Under the pieces are notes generated by a model. It did no database searches and had not been told where the DNA came from. It saw only the letters and a program-made list of their open reading frames with translations. Positions 36,840-47,884 of a stretch of DNA of 64,000 nt are shown here, in pieces. A program made the translations under genes and the position numbers. Origin of the DNA: Calliphora vicina (lineage: Eukaryota; Arthropoda; Insecta; Diptera; Calliphoridae); contig NC_088780.1 of NCBI RefSeq assembly GCF_958450345.1, positions 114,092,226-114,156,225 of the forward strand. The letters are read 5' to 3'. Position 1 is the stretch's first letter, and the number at the start of each line of letters is the position of its first letter.

Positions 36840-37028
36840 TTTTTCAGTTTTTGAAAAAATGTTGCTACTAAATGAATACTTTCGCAATTGAATGCAAAAG
36901 AATCGAAATGTTTGTCGTTGTAATGAGATATAAATGTCAAAATTTGGTTAAAAAATGTTAAAGTTATTACAAATTCGCCAGACCATTAAAGTGTTTCAGG
37001 CCACTTGAAAAAAAATTTAGGAAAACAC
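36840..37028. mobile_element. foldback-family copy, left part
   Basis: Matches 42465-42610 and 59570-59715 (AAAGAATCGAAATGT, TAATGAGATATAAATG, GTTAAAAAATGTTAAAGTTATT, GCCAGACCATTA). It continues after the Helentron-like insertion at 37779. Confidence 0.75.
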
Positions 37029-37778
37029 TAGTAAAAAAGTATGGTCGGTCAAGTCCGACCATATAATACCCTACACCAAGTAAATGAGTAAAAATATTTT
37101 TCTTTTAAAATATCAATAATTTATATTTTTGAGTGATTTTCGGAAGTGGGCCTTATATGGGAGCTATGACCAATTATGGACCGATCACCATCAAATTAGG
37201 TCGTGTAATTTACGTCTATATCAAAGTTAACTATGTTGAATTTTGTGTGTATACCAACATTTTTAAGCGATTTATGAACGTTAAAGTGATTTTCGGAAGC
37301 GGGTCTATATGGGAGCTATGACTAATTATGGACCGATCGTAACAAAATTTGGTGACATGAATTTTGTATATATAAAACTTATTTGGAGCGGAATTTGTGG
37401 AGATACATATATAAATTAAACATTTATGACCGATAAAGTCCAATTTCGGAAGGACATTTGTATGGGGGCTAGGTGAAATAATGGACCGATTTGAGCCAGT
37501 TTCAATAGGCTTGGACCTTGGGCCGAAAAAGTAATATGTACCAAATTTGATCGAAATATCTTCAAAATTGCGACCTGTACTCTGCGCACAAGGTTTACAT
37601 GGACAGCCAGCCAGCCGACCATCCAACCAGACGGACGGACATCGTTTAATCGACTCAGAAAGTGATTCTAAGTCGATCGGTATACTTTAAGGTGGGTGTT
37701 AGACTAATATTTTTGGGCGTTACAAACATCTGCACAAACGCATAATACCCTCCCCACTATGGTGGTGTAGGATATAAT
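37029..37778 (-). mobile_element. Helentron-derived element, family 1, inside the foldback element
   Basis: Complete copy: hairpin TATGGTCGG/CCGACCATA near 37039, both short inverted repeats, two GTCC units near 37630, and the end GGTGTAGGATATA. The interrupted host element is intact in outline at 42620 and 59715, giving an empty-site comparison. Frames 37133-37321, 37231-37626 and 37416-37622 are repeat frames. Confidence 0.85.
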
Positions 37779-38165
37779 TAACGTATTTCGAGAAAAATTA
37801 AAATAAAAGCTAATTTTTATTTAAAATATATCCGTATTTACTTGTGTATGAGTTTTTGTCTTCGTAGGATACCGTTAACCTATTCGCAGGTATGGCCAAA
37901 AAAAATATTTTTTTTAACGGTCGTTTCGAATATCCATTTTCAAATTTTTAAAAATTTTGTTAAACAAATTTCAGATTTTTTTGATCATCACATTGGGATT
38001 TATGGAGATCAAAATAGGGAATAAAAATATGAAAAAATTATGTCAATACCTCTTACACTTTTTCCTTACCTGCGATTTTCAAGAAAAACTAATTTTTTGT
38101 CCATATTTTGGCGAATGAGCCCAATTTCCTTACTGTTATAAATTTTAAGTAAAACTTATTCATAA
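37779..38165. mobile_element. foldback-family copy, right part
   Basis: Resumes with ATTAACGTATTTCGAGAAA and runs through TTTGATCATCACAT, GCGATTTTCAAGAAAAACTA and TTTGGCGAATGAGCCCAATT to ATAATATTATAATCC, as in 42617-43020. Its own terminal repeats are not seen. Confidence 0.75.
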
Positions 38166-38275
38166 TATTATAATCCGGAAAACCTAGTCAATAGTGATAC
38201 AGTCTACTGGTGGATTTTCAATGACAAGCTAACGTTAAATGTCAATAGAAGATTGACAGTAAGAGTGCACTTTTT

Positions 38276-38660
38276 GTGCAAGTGGGAACTCTGAAATTTG
38301 ACAGCTGTCACATATATTTATTAGAATTATTAAAAATGGAGCGCTATAAGAAAGAACAACGCGTTATAAGTGTGAAAACTTATGACGAAAATTTAGAAAG
38401 TTATGCTGAGACCGCTCGCAAACTTCATAGAATTTTCAGTCGAGAAAGTGCACCTAATGTGTCAACCATCCGAAGAGTAGTCAAAAAATATCCAGAAACT
38501 GGGTCGTTTATGTAAGAGACGTATGCGTCAACGTACCGGTCGGTCTCTTGAAAACATTGCTGTTATAACCGAGATTGTCGCCGAAAACATCAATTCGGCG
38601 CAGCACCTCCACCTTCATATATAAAAAATGGAAACCATGGAAAGCGCCGGCAATTCTTTC
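38276..38660 (+). pseudogene. mariner-like transposase, N-terminal part
   Basis: The frame from the ATG at 38336 reads MERYKKEQRVISVKTYDENL, then SYAETARKLHRIF and NVSTIRRVVKKY(P)ETGS, the N-terminal helix-turn-helix of a widespread insect mariner-like family (MERY--EQRV-IVKTHYK-(G/-)ESYAET-RK---IFGR--AP--STI-R-V-KFEETGS). A stop follows at 38514; a frameshifted continuation reads RQRTGRSLENIAVITEIVAEN. The matching C-terminal part lies at 40250-40648 on the same strand, so one gene was split by the tandem-array element between them. The central catalytic part is missing. Confidence 0.85.
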
Positions 38661-38683
38661 AATGAATAATGGAGCAAAGATTA

Positions 38684-39805
38684 ACCTTTAGATATTGCGA
38701 GTTTTTATATAAAAAATCGTTTTTTTTGGCAGAAATAAAGGTGATCACAGATCGAGCTCCTTTTCTTGATTAAACGCTTATTAGCCAAGTTATTATCGAT
38801 ATCATATATTTTGAGTTTTTATTTAAAAAATCGATTTTTTTCAGAAATATGAGTGATCACAGATCGACCTCCTTTTCTTAATTAAACAATTATTGGCCAA
38901 GTTATTAGCGGATTTAGATATTTTGAGTTTTTATTTAAAAAATCGATTTTTGACTAGAAATATGAGTGATCACAGATCGAGCACCTTTTCTTGATAAAAC
39001 ACTTATTGGTCAAGTTATTAGCGAATTTTGATATTTTGTGTTTTTATATAAAAACTTGATTTTTGGTCAGGTATATCTATGACTGATTACAGATCGAGCT
39101 CCTTTTCTTTATTAAACGCTTATTGGCCAAGTTATTAGCGGATTTAGATATATCGAGTTTTTATTTAAAAAATCGATTTTTGGCTAGAAATATGAGTGAT
39201 CACAGATCGAGGTCATTTTCTTTATTAAACGCTTATTGGCCAAGTTATTAGCGAATTTAGTTATTTTGAGTTTTTATATAAAAAATCTAGTTTTGGTCAG
39301 AAATATGATTGATCACAGATCAAGCTCCTTTTGTTGATTAAACGCTTATTGGCCAAGTTATTATCGATTTAAGCTATTGTGGGTTTTTATATAAGTAATC
39401 GAATGTTGGTCTGAAATATGAGTGATCACAAACCGATGTATTTTGCAGATGATTTAATAAGTGGGCGTATTAGTGGACGTGGACAATTTTTATTTATGTA
39501 AAAACTTTTGCGATTTCGAAAAAAATTAGAGTGTAAATTTTTCTTTCAGTAAAAACTTAAATTGGATTACTGTGATCATTTAAACAAAAAATTAGCCAAA
39601 TTGGTGTAGCCCTTTTCCGATTTTAGATAAATCGAAAGAAGTGGGCTTAAAAGTGGGAGTGTCCAATTTTTTATACCGTAAAAACCTAAGTTGGACTATG
39701 ATCAACATTTAAAAAAAAAAATTCTAAATCGGTGCGGCCGTTCTCTACTGGTGCAATTACCAACGAACGACATTTGATTTTTATTTATATAAAAAGATGT
39801 ATTAC
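38684..39805 (+). mobile_element. element carrying 113-bp tandem repeats, copy 1
   Basis: Consists of the tandem array (38699-39440) plus a shared downstream segment with GTGGGCGTATTAGTGGACGTGG, CCGATTTTAGATAAATCG and a terminal CGAACGACATTTGATTTTTA. The whole structure recurs in reverse at 47885-49040. Termini are not clear inverted repeats. It lies between two halves of a mariner gene. No protein encoded. Class unknown. Confidence 0.65.
38699..39440 (+). repeat. tandem array, about 6.5 units of 113 bp
   Basis: Units start GAGTTTTTAT at 38699, 38813, 38925, 39038 (variant), 39155, 39268 and 39381 (partial), giving spacings of 112-117 bp. Each unit holds GTGATCACAGATCGAGCTCC-like and TTATTGGCCAAGTTATTA-like blocks. 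Confidence 0.9.
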
Positions 39806-40249
39806 ACTCAAAAAAAATAGTCAATACTTAGGATGTAAAACTACGTACATATTTTCATTTTCTATAATGAATTCAATTTTTGTGAATAATATATACTTTA
39901 TATTTTTGTTAAATTCAAAGTAAAACATGCTCTAATTTTTAATATTATTTAAAACGTAGTGGTCTTGAGAAAAGGTATTGTGTTCGGGATTTCGTTGAAT
40001 TCATGTAGGCCAATCAGAAATCAAGGTAGGGCTGGGTAGTGAGGCTAAGAACCACAACAGCTAGGTTCTTGAAGAATTGTCGTTGCAATTCGAATGTTGA
40101 AATTAGGTTTTATTTTAAATTAAGGACATTTTTAATCGCACGTGATTTTTTTTATTGTGAATATTAGGTTAATCTTGGAGCAAGATCTCCGCCCATTTCT
40201 CACCAGACTAGCTATCTAACCGAGCACGTACGTAACGCTTCTCATGATT
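39806..40249. other. unannotated DNA
   Basis: Lies between the array element and the second mariner half; nothing recognised. Confidence 0.45.
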
Positions 40250-40648
40250 GCCTTGTGGTAAAAACAAGTTTTATTTTATATTAATCCACTGTTCGTTACA
40301 GAACAACACCAACCCAATTTAGACCGTCACAGTTTCAGCAAGACTGCTCCATCACACAAGCAACAATCGATTTTCAGAACAAATTATTTCATGAAATTCT
40401 GATGTCAACTGGTTAAGTTTATGTGATTTAACGCCGTGCTATTTTTTTCTTTGGTTTTGTGTTGCTTCTTATGGACTTATGGAAATAAGCCAGAAACAAT
40501 TACTGAGCTCAAATCTGAGATCCAACGCGTCTTCGGTGAGATACAGCTACATCTCTGTGAAAAAGTCATCGAAAATTTCATGAAAAGCGTAATGGCTTGT
40601 CATCAGAGCCGTGGGGGTCATTTGACTGATATTTTATTCCATACTTAA
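40250..40648 (+). pseudogene. mariner-like transposase, C-terminal part
   Basis: Frames show QFRPSQFQQD and QATIDFQNKLFHEILMS (the block after the second catalytic aspartate), then, after a frameshift and loss of the NWPPRSCDLTPLDYFLWGY core, GNKPETITELKSEIQRVF, CEKVIENFMK and RGGHLTDILFHT, the family's C-terminal end followed by a stop at 40646-40648. The open frame 40436-40648 is therefore a real coding relic, not chance. The third catalytic aspartate is missing or obscured by the damage. Confidence 0.8.
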
Positions 40649-42247
40649 CATGAACATCTATCTATTGAAAACTGACGATCTACATGAATAAAGAAATAAC
40701 ATCATTAATTAATAAAATCAAATAGGCTTCATAAATGTAAATATTTATTGTTGTTCTTTAGCGATCGGTCCAATGTATGTCTATATTAATTATATTCTTA
40801 ATTTACACTTTGCAGTATTAATTAGAAATTATGTTTGTTAGTAGTCATTTAAATAAACAAATCACATAATAAATAATTAAAACATAAACCCCACCAAAAA
40901 CTTAAGCCTTTACCTTAATGTTATAATGTGTTTTCATTATGTCACTCATTTATTCTTTTCTCCCCTTAAAAAAAACTCATATTAAATTCATGTTACTTGA
41001 CAATTATCTTTATTGTGTACTTTTAATTATACTTTCCTTTAAAATATTTTATTTTAATGAAAAATTCTTATAATTTTACTTTCCTTTTTTTCTCTGTCCA
41101 CAATCACGACATTGTATGAGTAATATTATAACATATTTTATTTAAAAAAATAAAAAAAAACACTTTTCATGCAGCACAAGGACATCACCCAAAGGACGTA
41201 CTAAAAGAGCTGCCAAACAACAGGGCTGAGATTGCATCAACCGCAATAAAACAATTACCTTGTGTTTATAAATACTATTATTAAGGCTGTTGTTGTTGTT
41301 TTTGCTATTATTGTAATTATGATTAAAATCAGACATAAAAACAGCAACAACAACCTCCCATTTTAACATTTACATGAAATATGTGTAACGTGTATGTAAT
41401 TTGTAATGCTTTTAATTTTACACAAGTAGGTGGTTCGGATGGGCTTGTTACGACACAGAAAGATTTGTAAGATAAAGAAATATTAATTGTAATATAATTT
41501 GTTTTAAAAGCTTGTTTACTTAACAAATTTAAAAAAAATACTTATGTAGAATAAAATGTTGTAGCAGACAAATACTATTTTACAAACATTTTTTATACTG
41601 ATTGTAAATATGTTATTTAACAGATAACTTTTTTCTTGAAACTTCAGATTATTTTTTAAAACCGTTAAGCATAAAGTCAATAGACTCTTATTTGGAATGA
41701 CTCAATAGTTAATCAATTTTGGCTCATAAACAATATTTACGAGTCTTATATTGTTAAATGTCTGTTGTAGGTAAAAAAAATCCCCCCTTTAATTGCGCGT
41801 AATTTGGGACAATTGTCTTAACAACAGATTTTTATTATTGATTATTTAATAAACTGTTAAATAAACAAATAAAAATCACACTCAAATAAACACACAACCA
41901 AACTTGACTATAAAATAATAGGGCGTGTTTTATTTAAGCAGAAAAATAAATCAAAGAACCATGGAGTACAGTGGGCGGGTTGAAAGAAATGGCTGTAAAT
42001 AAAAAAACTTTTTAATTGGTGATCCAAACCTTAAACAGCTATAGATGAGTCTGCATACAAATCTGTACATTTTTGTTACACAAGAGGAAAATTCTTAACC
42101 AAAATTTAAGACTTAAAATTGTTCTTCGTCATTTAGAAACAAAATGCTGAAAATTTTAGCAAACTCGGGCAAAATATGGGCCATACTATTGTACATTGGC
42201 CCTTAAATACCCTTTTTTTGGTCCAAAACTTCAAAAGTGTGTTTATT
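40649..42247. other. unannotated low-copy-looking DNA
   Basis: No repeat or gene recognised. The 41142-41369 and 41329-41526 minus frames are short, overlapping and without motifs. Confidence 0.5.
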
Positions 42248-42255
42248 ATGTACAT

Positions 42256-43800
42256 TAGAGTGTCCCTTAGAATTAAATTTTTTGAAATGTTGAAACGGTA
42301 CCCGCTGAAAACTTTCGTAATGACCTAAAAAACCACCAAAGATTTTTTTAGCTTGTTCTAAGAAGGTCAACCCGTGCCGACTTTCGATTTAGTTTTGAGG
42401 TACATTTACAAGGGAAAAAATGTATTCTTTTGATTTTTTTTTAATGTTTGCCATTAAATAATTATTTTTGCAATTTAATTTAAAAGAATCGAAATGTGTA
42501 CACAATTGTCGTTCTAATAAGATATAAAAGACAAAAATTGGTTAAAAAATGTTAAAGTTATTAAAAAATCTCCAGGCCATTAACGTGTCTCAAGAACAAG
42601 TAATGTAGGAACAAAATTAACATATTTTGAGAAATATTAAAACAAAAGTTTATTCTTACTTAAAATATATCCATTTTTACTTGTATATGAGTTTTTATCT
42701 TCATAACCTATTCGTAGGTATAACCAAAAAAAAATATTTTTTAACGGCAGTTTCAAAACTCTAATTTCAAATTTTGAAAATTTTTGTTAAACAAATTTCA
42801 GAATTTTTTGATCATCGCATGGGAATTTATTTACAACATAATAGGGAATAAAAATGTGAAAAAAGTATGTCAATACCTCCTATAGTTTTTCCGTACCTGC
42901 GATATAAATTTTGCGATTTTCGAGAAAAACTAATTTTTTGGCCATATTTTGGCGAATGAGCCGAATTTCCTTACTGTTATAGACTTTAAGTAAAACCTAT
43001 TCAGAATATTATAGTCCATGCAATTTTAAATATTTTCTGAAAGTTTTACTAAAATCGGTAAACGTCAACCCTTAAAGCCATAAGGTAAAATGTAAAATTT
43101 TTCAATATTTGGAATTTCTCATGAAAAAATAGCGAAATGTTATATATTTTTGGGCCGATTTTGAGAAAACTTAAGAAGAATATAACATGAAGTCTAGTAT
43201 TTACAATAACAGTACAAAAATGGAAATTAACCCTTAATAGTACTTGGAGTCCAAATGACCCTGAACTTTTAAAATCACGAAAAACACAGTCATTTTGACC
43301 CCAAATGCTCTTAGGGGTTAATTTCCAATTTTGTTCTGTTATTGTAAATACTAGACTTCATTTTATATTTTTCTTAAGTTTCATTCATCAAAATCGGCCC
43401 AAAAATATATAATATTTCGCTATCTTTCCATTAGAAATTCCAAATATTGAAAAATTCACGATTTAAGGGTTAACGTTTTCCGATTTTAGGAAAACTTTCA
43501 GACTATATTTAAAATTACCTGGACTATAATATTCTGAACAGATTTTACTTAAAATTAAGAACAGTAAGGAAGTTGGGCTCATTCGCCAAAATATGACAAA
43601 AAAATTAATTTTTCTCGAAAATCGCAAAATTAATATCGCAGATACGGTAAAACTATAGGGAGGTATTGACATACTTTTTTAACATTTTTATTTCATATTA
43701 TGTTTTAAATAAATAGAACAAGCTATTTTAGGTCATTACGAAAATTTTCAGCGGGTACCGTTTCAACATTTCAAAAAATTTAATTCTAAAAGACACTCTA
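42256..43800. mobile_element. foldback element with hAT-like ends, 1545 bp
   Basis: Ends are TAGAGTGTC(C/T) and the arms are inverted over hundreds of bases, meeting at a loop at about 43236-43312. The 8-bp duplication ATGTACAT (42248-42255, 43801-43808) is exact and itself palindromic. The left arm is about 470 bp longer: the segment from GAAGGTCAACCC to the ACAACATAATAGGG region is missing from the right arm. Relatives: 36840-38165 and 59382-60100. No ORF with a motif; 43463-43672 minus is an arm frame. Confidence 0.85.
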
Positions 43801-44019
43801 ATGTACATGTTTTACTTTCACCCCAAACCACTCTTACATTGGATCTCATTTGAAAACATTCAACCATAAACGTTCTACCTCAAAGTATTTTATAACTAGA
43901 CCTAGGTTATGTTAAAAGCATCTTCTCATAATAGTTCTGGAGGGGCTTTCATCTCCGGTTTCTCCTACTATATACACAGCTTCTTAGCCAAAAGATACAA
44001 TTGAGTTGTGATTCGTAAT

Positions 44020-44775
44020 TATACCCTACACCACCATAGTGGGGAGGGTATTATGCGTTTGTGCAGATGTTTGTAACGCCCAAAAATATTAGTCTAACAC
44101 CCACCTTAAAGTATACCGATCGACTTAGAATCACTTTCTGAGTCGATTAAACGATGTCCGTCCGTCCGTCCGTCCGTCCGTCCGTCTGGTTGGCTGGCTG
44201 TCCATGTAAACCTTGTGCGCAGAGTACAGGTCGCAATTTTGAAGATATTTCGATCAAATTTGGTACATATTACTTTTTCGGCCCAAGGACCAAGCCTATT
44301 GAAACTGGCTGAAATCGGTCCATTATTTCACCTAGCCCCCATACAAATGTCCCCTCGAAATTGGACTTTATCGGTCATAAATGTATAATTTATCTATGTA
44401 TCTACACAAATTTCGCTCCAAATAAGTTTTATATATACAAAATTCATGTCACCAAATTTTGTTACGATCGGTCCATAATTAGTCATAGCTCCCATATAGA
44501 CCCGCTTCCGAAAATCACTTTAACGTGCATAAATCACTTAAAAATGTTGGTATACACACAAAATTCAACATAAATAACTTTCATATAGACATAAATCACA
44601 CGACCTAATTTTATGGTGATCGGTCCATAATTGGTCATAGCTCCCATATAAGGCCCCTTCGAAAAATCACTCAAAAATATAAATTATTGATATTTTAAAA
44701 TAAAAATATTTTTACTCATTTACTTGGTGTAGGGTATTATATGGTCGGGCTTGACCGACCATACTTTCTTACTTG
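44020..44775 (+). mobile_element. Helentron-derived element, family 1, plus-strand copy
   Basis: Read in its own orientation: start ATACCCTACACCACC, seven GTCC units at 44156-44183, the 3' partner TTGGTGTAGGGTAT at 44724-44737, hairpin TATGGTCGG...CCGACCATA at about 44740-44763 and end CTTTCTTACTTG. Opposite orientation to the other copies. The 44361-44573 ORF is a repeat frame. Confidence 0.9.
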
Positions 44776-45557
44776 TTGATATAATTGATGTGTTGTATTT
44801 TGGAACCATCCAAAATTATTATTTAAAATTTCTTGAACTTGTTCTATTACATTACATTTCATTATTAAATTTATCTTCGTAATTAAATTAAATTAATTTT
44901 AGCTAAGAGTGCAAATAAATAAATCAAAGTTCGTAATCAGATTTATAGCTTTATTTTTTGTTCCCACCACCAAAAGATTCATTTTGTCATTCCATTTGTA
45001 ACACATCGAATAAATATAAATATTTTATTCCAAATGAATAATGTCCCAAAATTTAAATAGTTTTTAATAGTTCGATAAAATTAAGAGATTAAACTTAACG
45101 AAATTGGCACTCAATATCATATGAAGTGTTGTAAATGGGAGATGCAAGGATCTTATAAAGAAAACGATATTCTTTAAATATAAAAATAGTAAAAACAAAT
45201 CTATGGAATTTTTTAAAAAAAATACTGGAAATGTTTCCTATTATTACATATTCAATTGCAGTTCGGTGGTTGTCACCTACTGACGTGATAATGACAGAAA
45301 CATCTTATAGAAATTCGGGAAGAAGCACAAGTCAACACCAATTTACTCCATATATATATATATAAATTTGGGATGAGGATCATACTTTAAAACACTGAAG
45401 ATAGAAAAGTTATATTATTTTGAAATTAATTCATTGCATTTGAAATTAGTTATGAGTGCTAATACATTCAGTAATTCCAATCGAATTATGGGATATTACT
45501 TGTAACCGACAAGTTCGAATGTGTTTTCTCTGTGCATATTTACAAAAAACTGCAGCA
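44776..45557. other. unannotated DNA
   Basis: A short stretch at about 44962-45005 (CCACCA...TTTTGTCATTCC.TTTGTAACAC) resembles the 5' end of Helentron-like family 3. (TA)n at about 45353-45364. Otherwise nothing. Confidence 0.4.
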
Positions 45558-45800
45558 ACAAGTAAGACTGTTAGGAGTATATTCGGATATGCCGATTCTT
45601 ATATACATACCATCAATATAATACGGAAGTGCACTTTACATGGGAGCTATGATAAATTATTGGCTGATCTTCATAACGTTTTTATGTACATGCAGTTTAT
45701 TTGTGTTGCATTTTACTCTGATAGCGATATTTATAAGAGATTTGTGCGTATTTAAATGAAATGATGGACCGATTCTTAACATATTCTACAGAGCTTGTCC
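45558..45800 (-). repeat. family-3-like Helentron-derived 3'-end fragment
   Basis: Begins ACAAGTAAGACTGTTAG, then the hairpin ATTCGGATATGCCGAT and ATACATACCATCAATA, followed by GGGAGCTATGA-type internal sequence. The other end is not found. The ORF 45456-45755 runs through it and is not a gene. Confidence 0.6.
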
Positions 45801-47194
45801 TTTCTTAAGCCCGAATTATTATTTTATTATTTTACATCATATTTAACAATGATTGGCTACTCGTAACAAAATTTTGATCGTCTCTTAAACCAGTATTGAC
45901 CCACTGTAGTTTGCTTAATAACCACAGCAGCAGCCGGTCCGTACCCGTAATCTATGTATACGAAATACTTAATGTGATTTTTATTTCATTATTTTAATAC
46001 TTAAACGTTTAATTCCTTTTGTTTGATTTTTCTGTGCCACTGACCGAAAACGACCAAATTACACAAAAAGTCATACATATAACAAAAACAATCTACATAC
46101 AGACTTCATTCAGTACCTGAATTATTTAAGCACACACTCTTAAATTCGAGTAAATTTAAGACATAAACCCGCACAAAAGTATTGAATATAAAACAGGCCA
46201 AAAACAAAAAAATAAGCGTAAATTTCAGTTCAATATTTAAACAATCAACCATAAGAGAAAACCAATAAGAGTATGCGTACTTATATCAATGTGTAAAGTT
46301 GAATATGTATTCCAAAAATATACAGGCAATGTTAAGCTGTCAACAATTGACAGACGATCAGTCACTCAAAATTCTTGGTAAGTTTTTCCAAACAGTAAAA
46401 CAATTTGAAATTCCAGTATTTGTTGTTGCTATTGTGTTTGTTTTTGGCGGTTTTTATTTCTTGTTTGTTTAACACTGAATCTTATTACTTACTACCTGTT
46501 ATTTTAATTTCATTTTTGTTGTATACACCTCCTTATGGCTTATTGTATCTACAAGTGACGTCAAAATGAAGGCCGTTATTTTTCTGGTAATTTTTTAGTT
46601 AATGTTTTTTGGTAAAACGGTAAAAACTGGTTTTCTCAAATTACTGGCGTTTAGTTTAGCTTTTTGGTATAAAAAGTAGAGCAATATTTTGATTTCTCAT
46701 AAATCAATGGCCAAATTATGCGAATTATTGTAAAGCTTTTTTCATAGAATTAAATTTTTAACAAAGTTAATATTGAATTTAAAAGGATTTGTGCAAAAGA
46801 GGGATGCATTTTATTGCAGAATTTTAATTTTGGTTGTATAACAAAGGGGTCATTGGAATTGTAAAAAAATTGCTTTTACTAAAAATTATCTTTTTCGATC
46901 ATTTCCTGATAAAGCGAAGCTAAATTATTTATGGCTCATCAATGTTTGGCATTAATCATTTCGGGTACTGTACAGTAAATATTTGATTTTAGTCAACAGT
47001 TGAGACGCTGATTTTTTCCTTATTTATAAATGTTTGTTCGATATATAACAAATTAGTTTTGTGGTGCAAAATTTTAAATAGAATTTTCGATAGGACAAAA
47101 AAATATGTTCGTACAAAAAACTGACAATATTATACAGAGAATACAACAAAATAAATGTAATTATCTCACCATTGTATCTTAGAGAAACTCAAAG
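45801..47194. other. unannotated low-copy-looking DNA
   Basis: No gene or element recognised. Confidence 0.5.
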
Positions 47195-47376
47195 GAACAA
47201 CTAAGAGTGCTTTTTTCGGCCGTGCCGTATCTTATAAACCCTTCATCATACTTTAAAAAAAAATTAAAACAAATTTGCAAAAAAAAATTAAAAATAATTC
47301 TTGGTAAAAAAATTAGTATATACTTTATGGAGTCGGAAATGAAAAAAGTGGAAATTACAAACGCAATGACAAAAAA
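47195..47376 (-). repeat. family-2 Helentron-derived element, internally deleted
   Basis: Has the 3'-side hairpin (TTCGGCCGTGCCG) and CCCTTCATCA, then jumps to the TATATACTTTATGGAGTCGG-type tail. It directly abuts the next family-2 copy in the same orientation. Confidence 0.65.
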
Positions 47377-47787
47377 CAAGTAAGAGAACTATATTCGGCT
47401 GTGCCGAATCTTATATACCCTTCACCAAATTATACTTCAAAATAAAAATTTTAAATATTTTTAGGTAAACAAAAAAAAAAAAAACTTTTGGTGAAAAAAA
47501 AATTCGGGTTAAAAAAATATTTTTTCTGATTTTGACCCATTGTAGGTCCAACTTACTATGGTCTTATGTACATGGTAGAAAAGGTCTTTGACATATCTAT
47601 CATTAGATATCCATATTGTCTATATTAATGACTTAGTAATGCAGACAGACGGATATGGCTTAATCGACTCCGCTATCTATAAGGATCCAGAGTATATACT
47701 TTATAGGGTCGGAAATTTACATTGTGGAAATCACACACGGAATGATAAACTTATATATACCCTTCTCACGAAGGTGAAGGGTATAAA
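47377..47787 (-). mobile_element. Helentron-derived element, family 2, complete copy
   Basis: Element orientation (minus): TATACCCTTCACCTTCGTGAGAAGGGTATA at the 5' end, TGGTGAAGGGTATATAAG at the 3' side, hairpin ATTCGGCACAGCCGAAT and end TCTCTTACTTGT. The 47588-47836 ORF is a repeat frame. Confidence 0.8.
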
Positions 47788-47884
47788 AATATCCTTACCA
47801 CTCATATTGAAGAGTGTAAAACGAAAATTAGATTAACACGACATAATCGGACATGTTTATCTGAAAATAATTCTGAGTCTATAA

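Noticed and set aside
37231..37626. 131-codon minus ORF and its look-alikes at 7992, 30887, 37133, 37416 and 44361
   Set aside because: All are frames of the Helentron-derived repeat, on either strand, with no conserved start and no domain.
38699..39440. Regularly spaced repeats as a CRISPR array
   Set aside because: Units are contiguous 113-bp tandem repeats without unique spacers, and the genome is eukaryotic.
44156..44183. GTCC tract as an independent microsatellite locus
   Set aside because: It occurs at the same internal site of every family-1 Helentron-like copy, so it belongs to the element.
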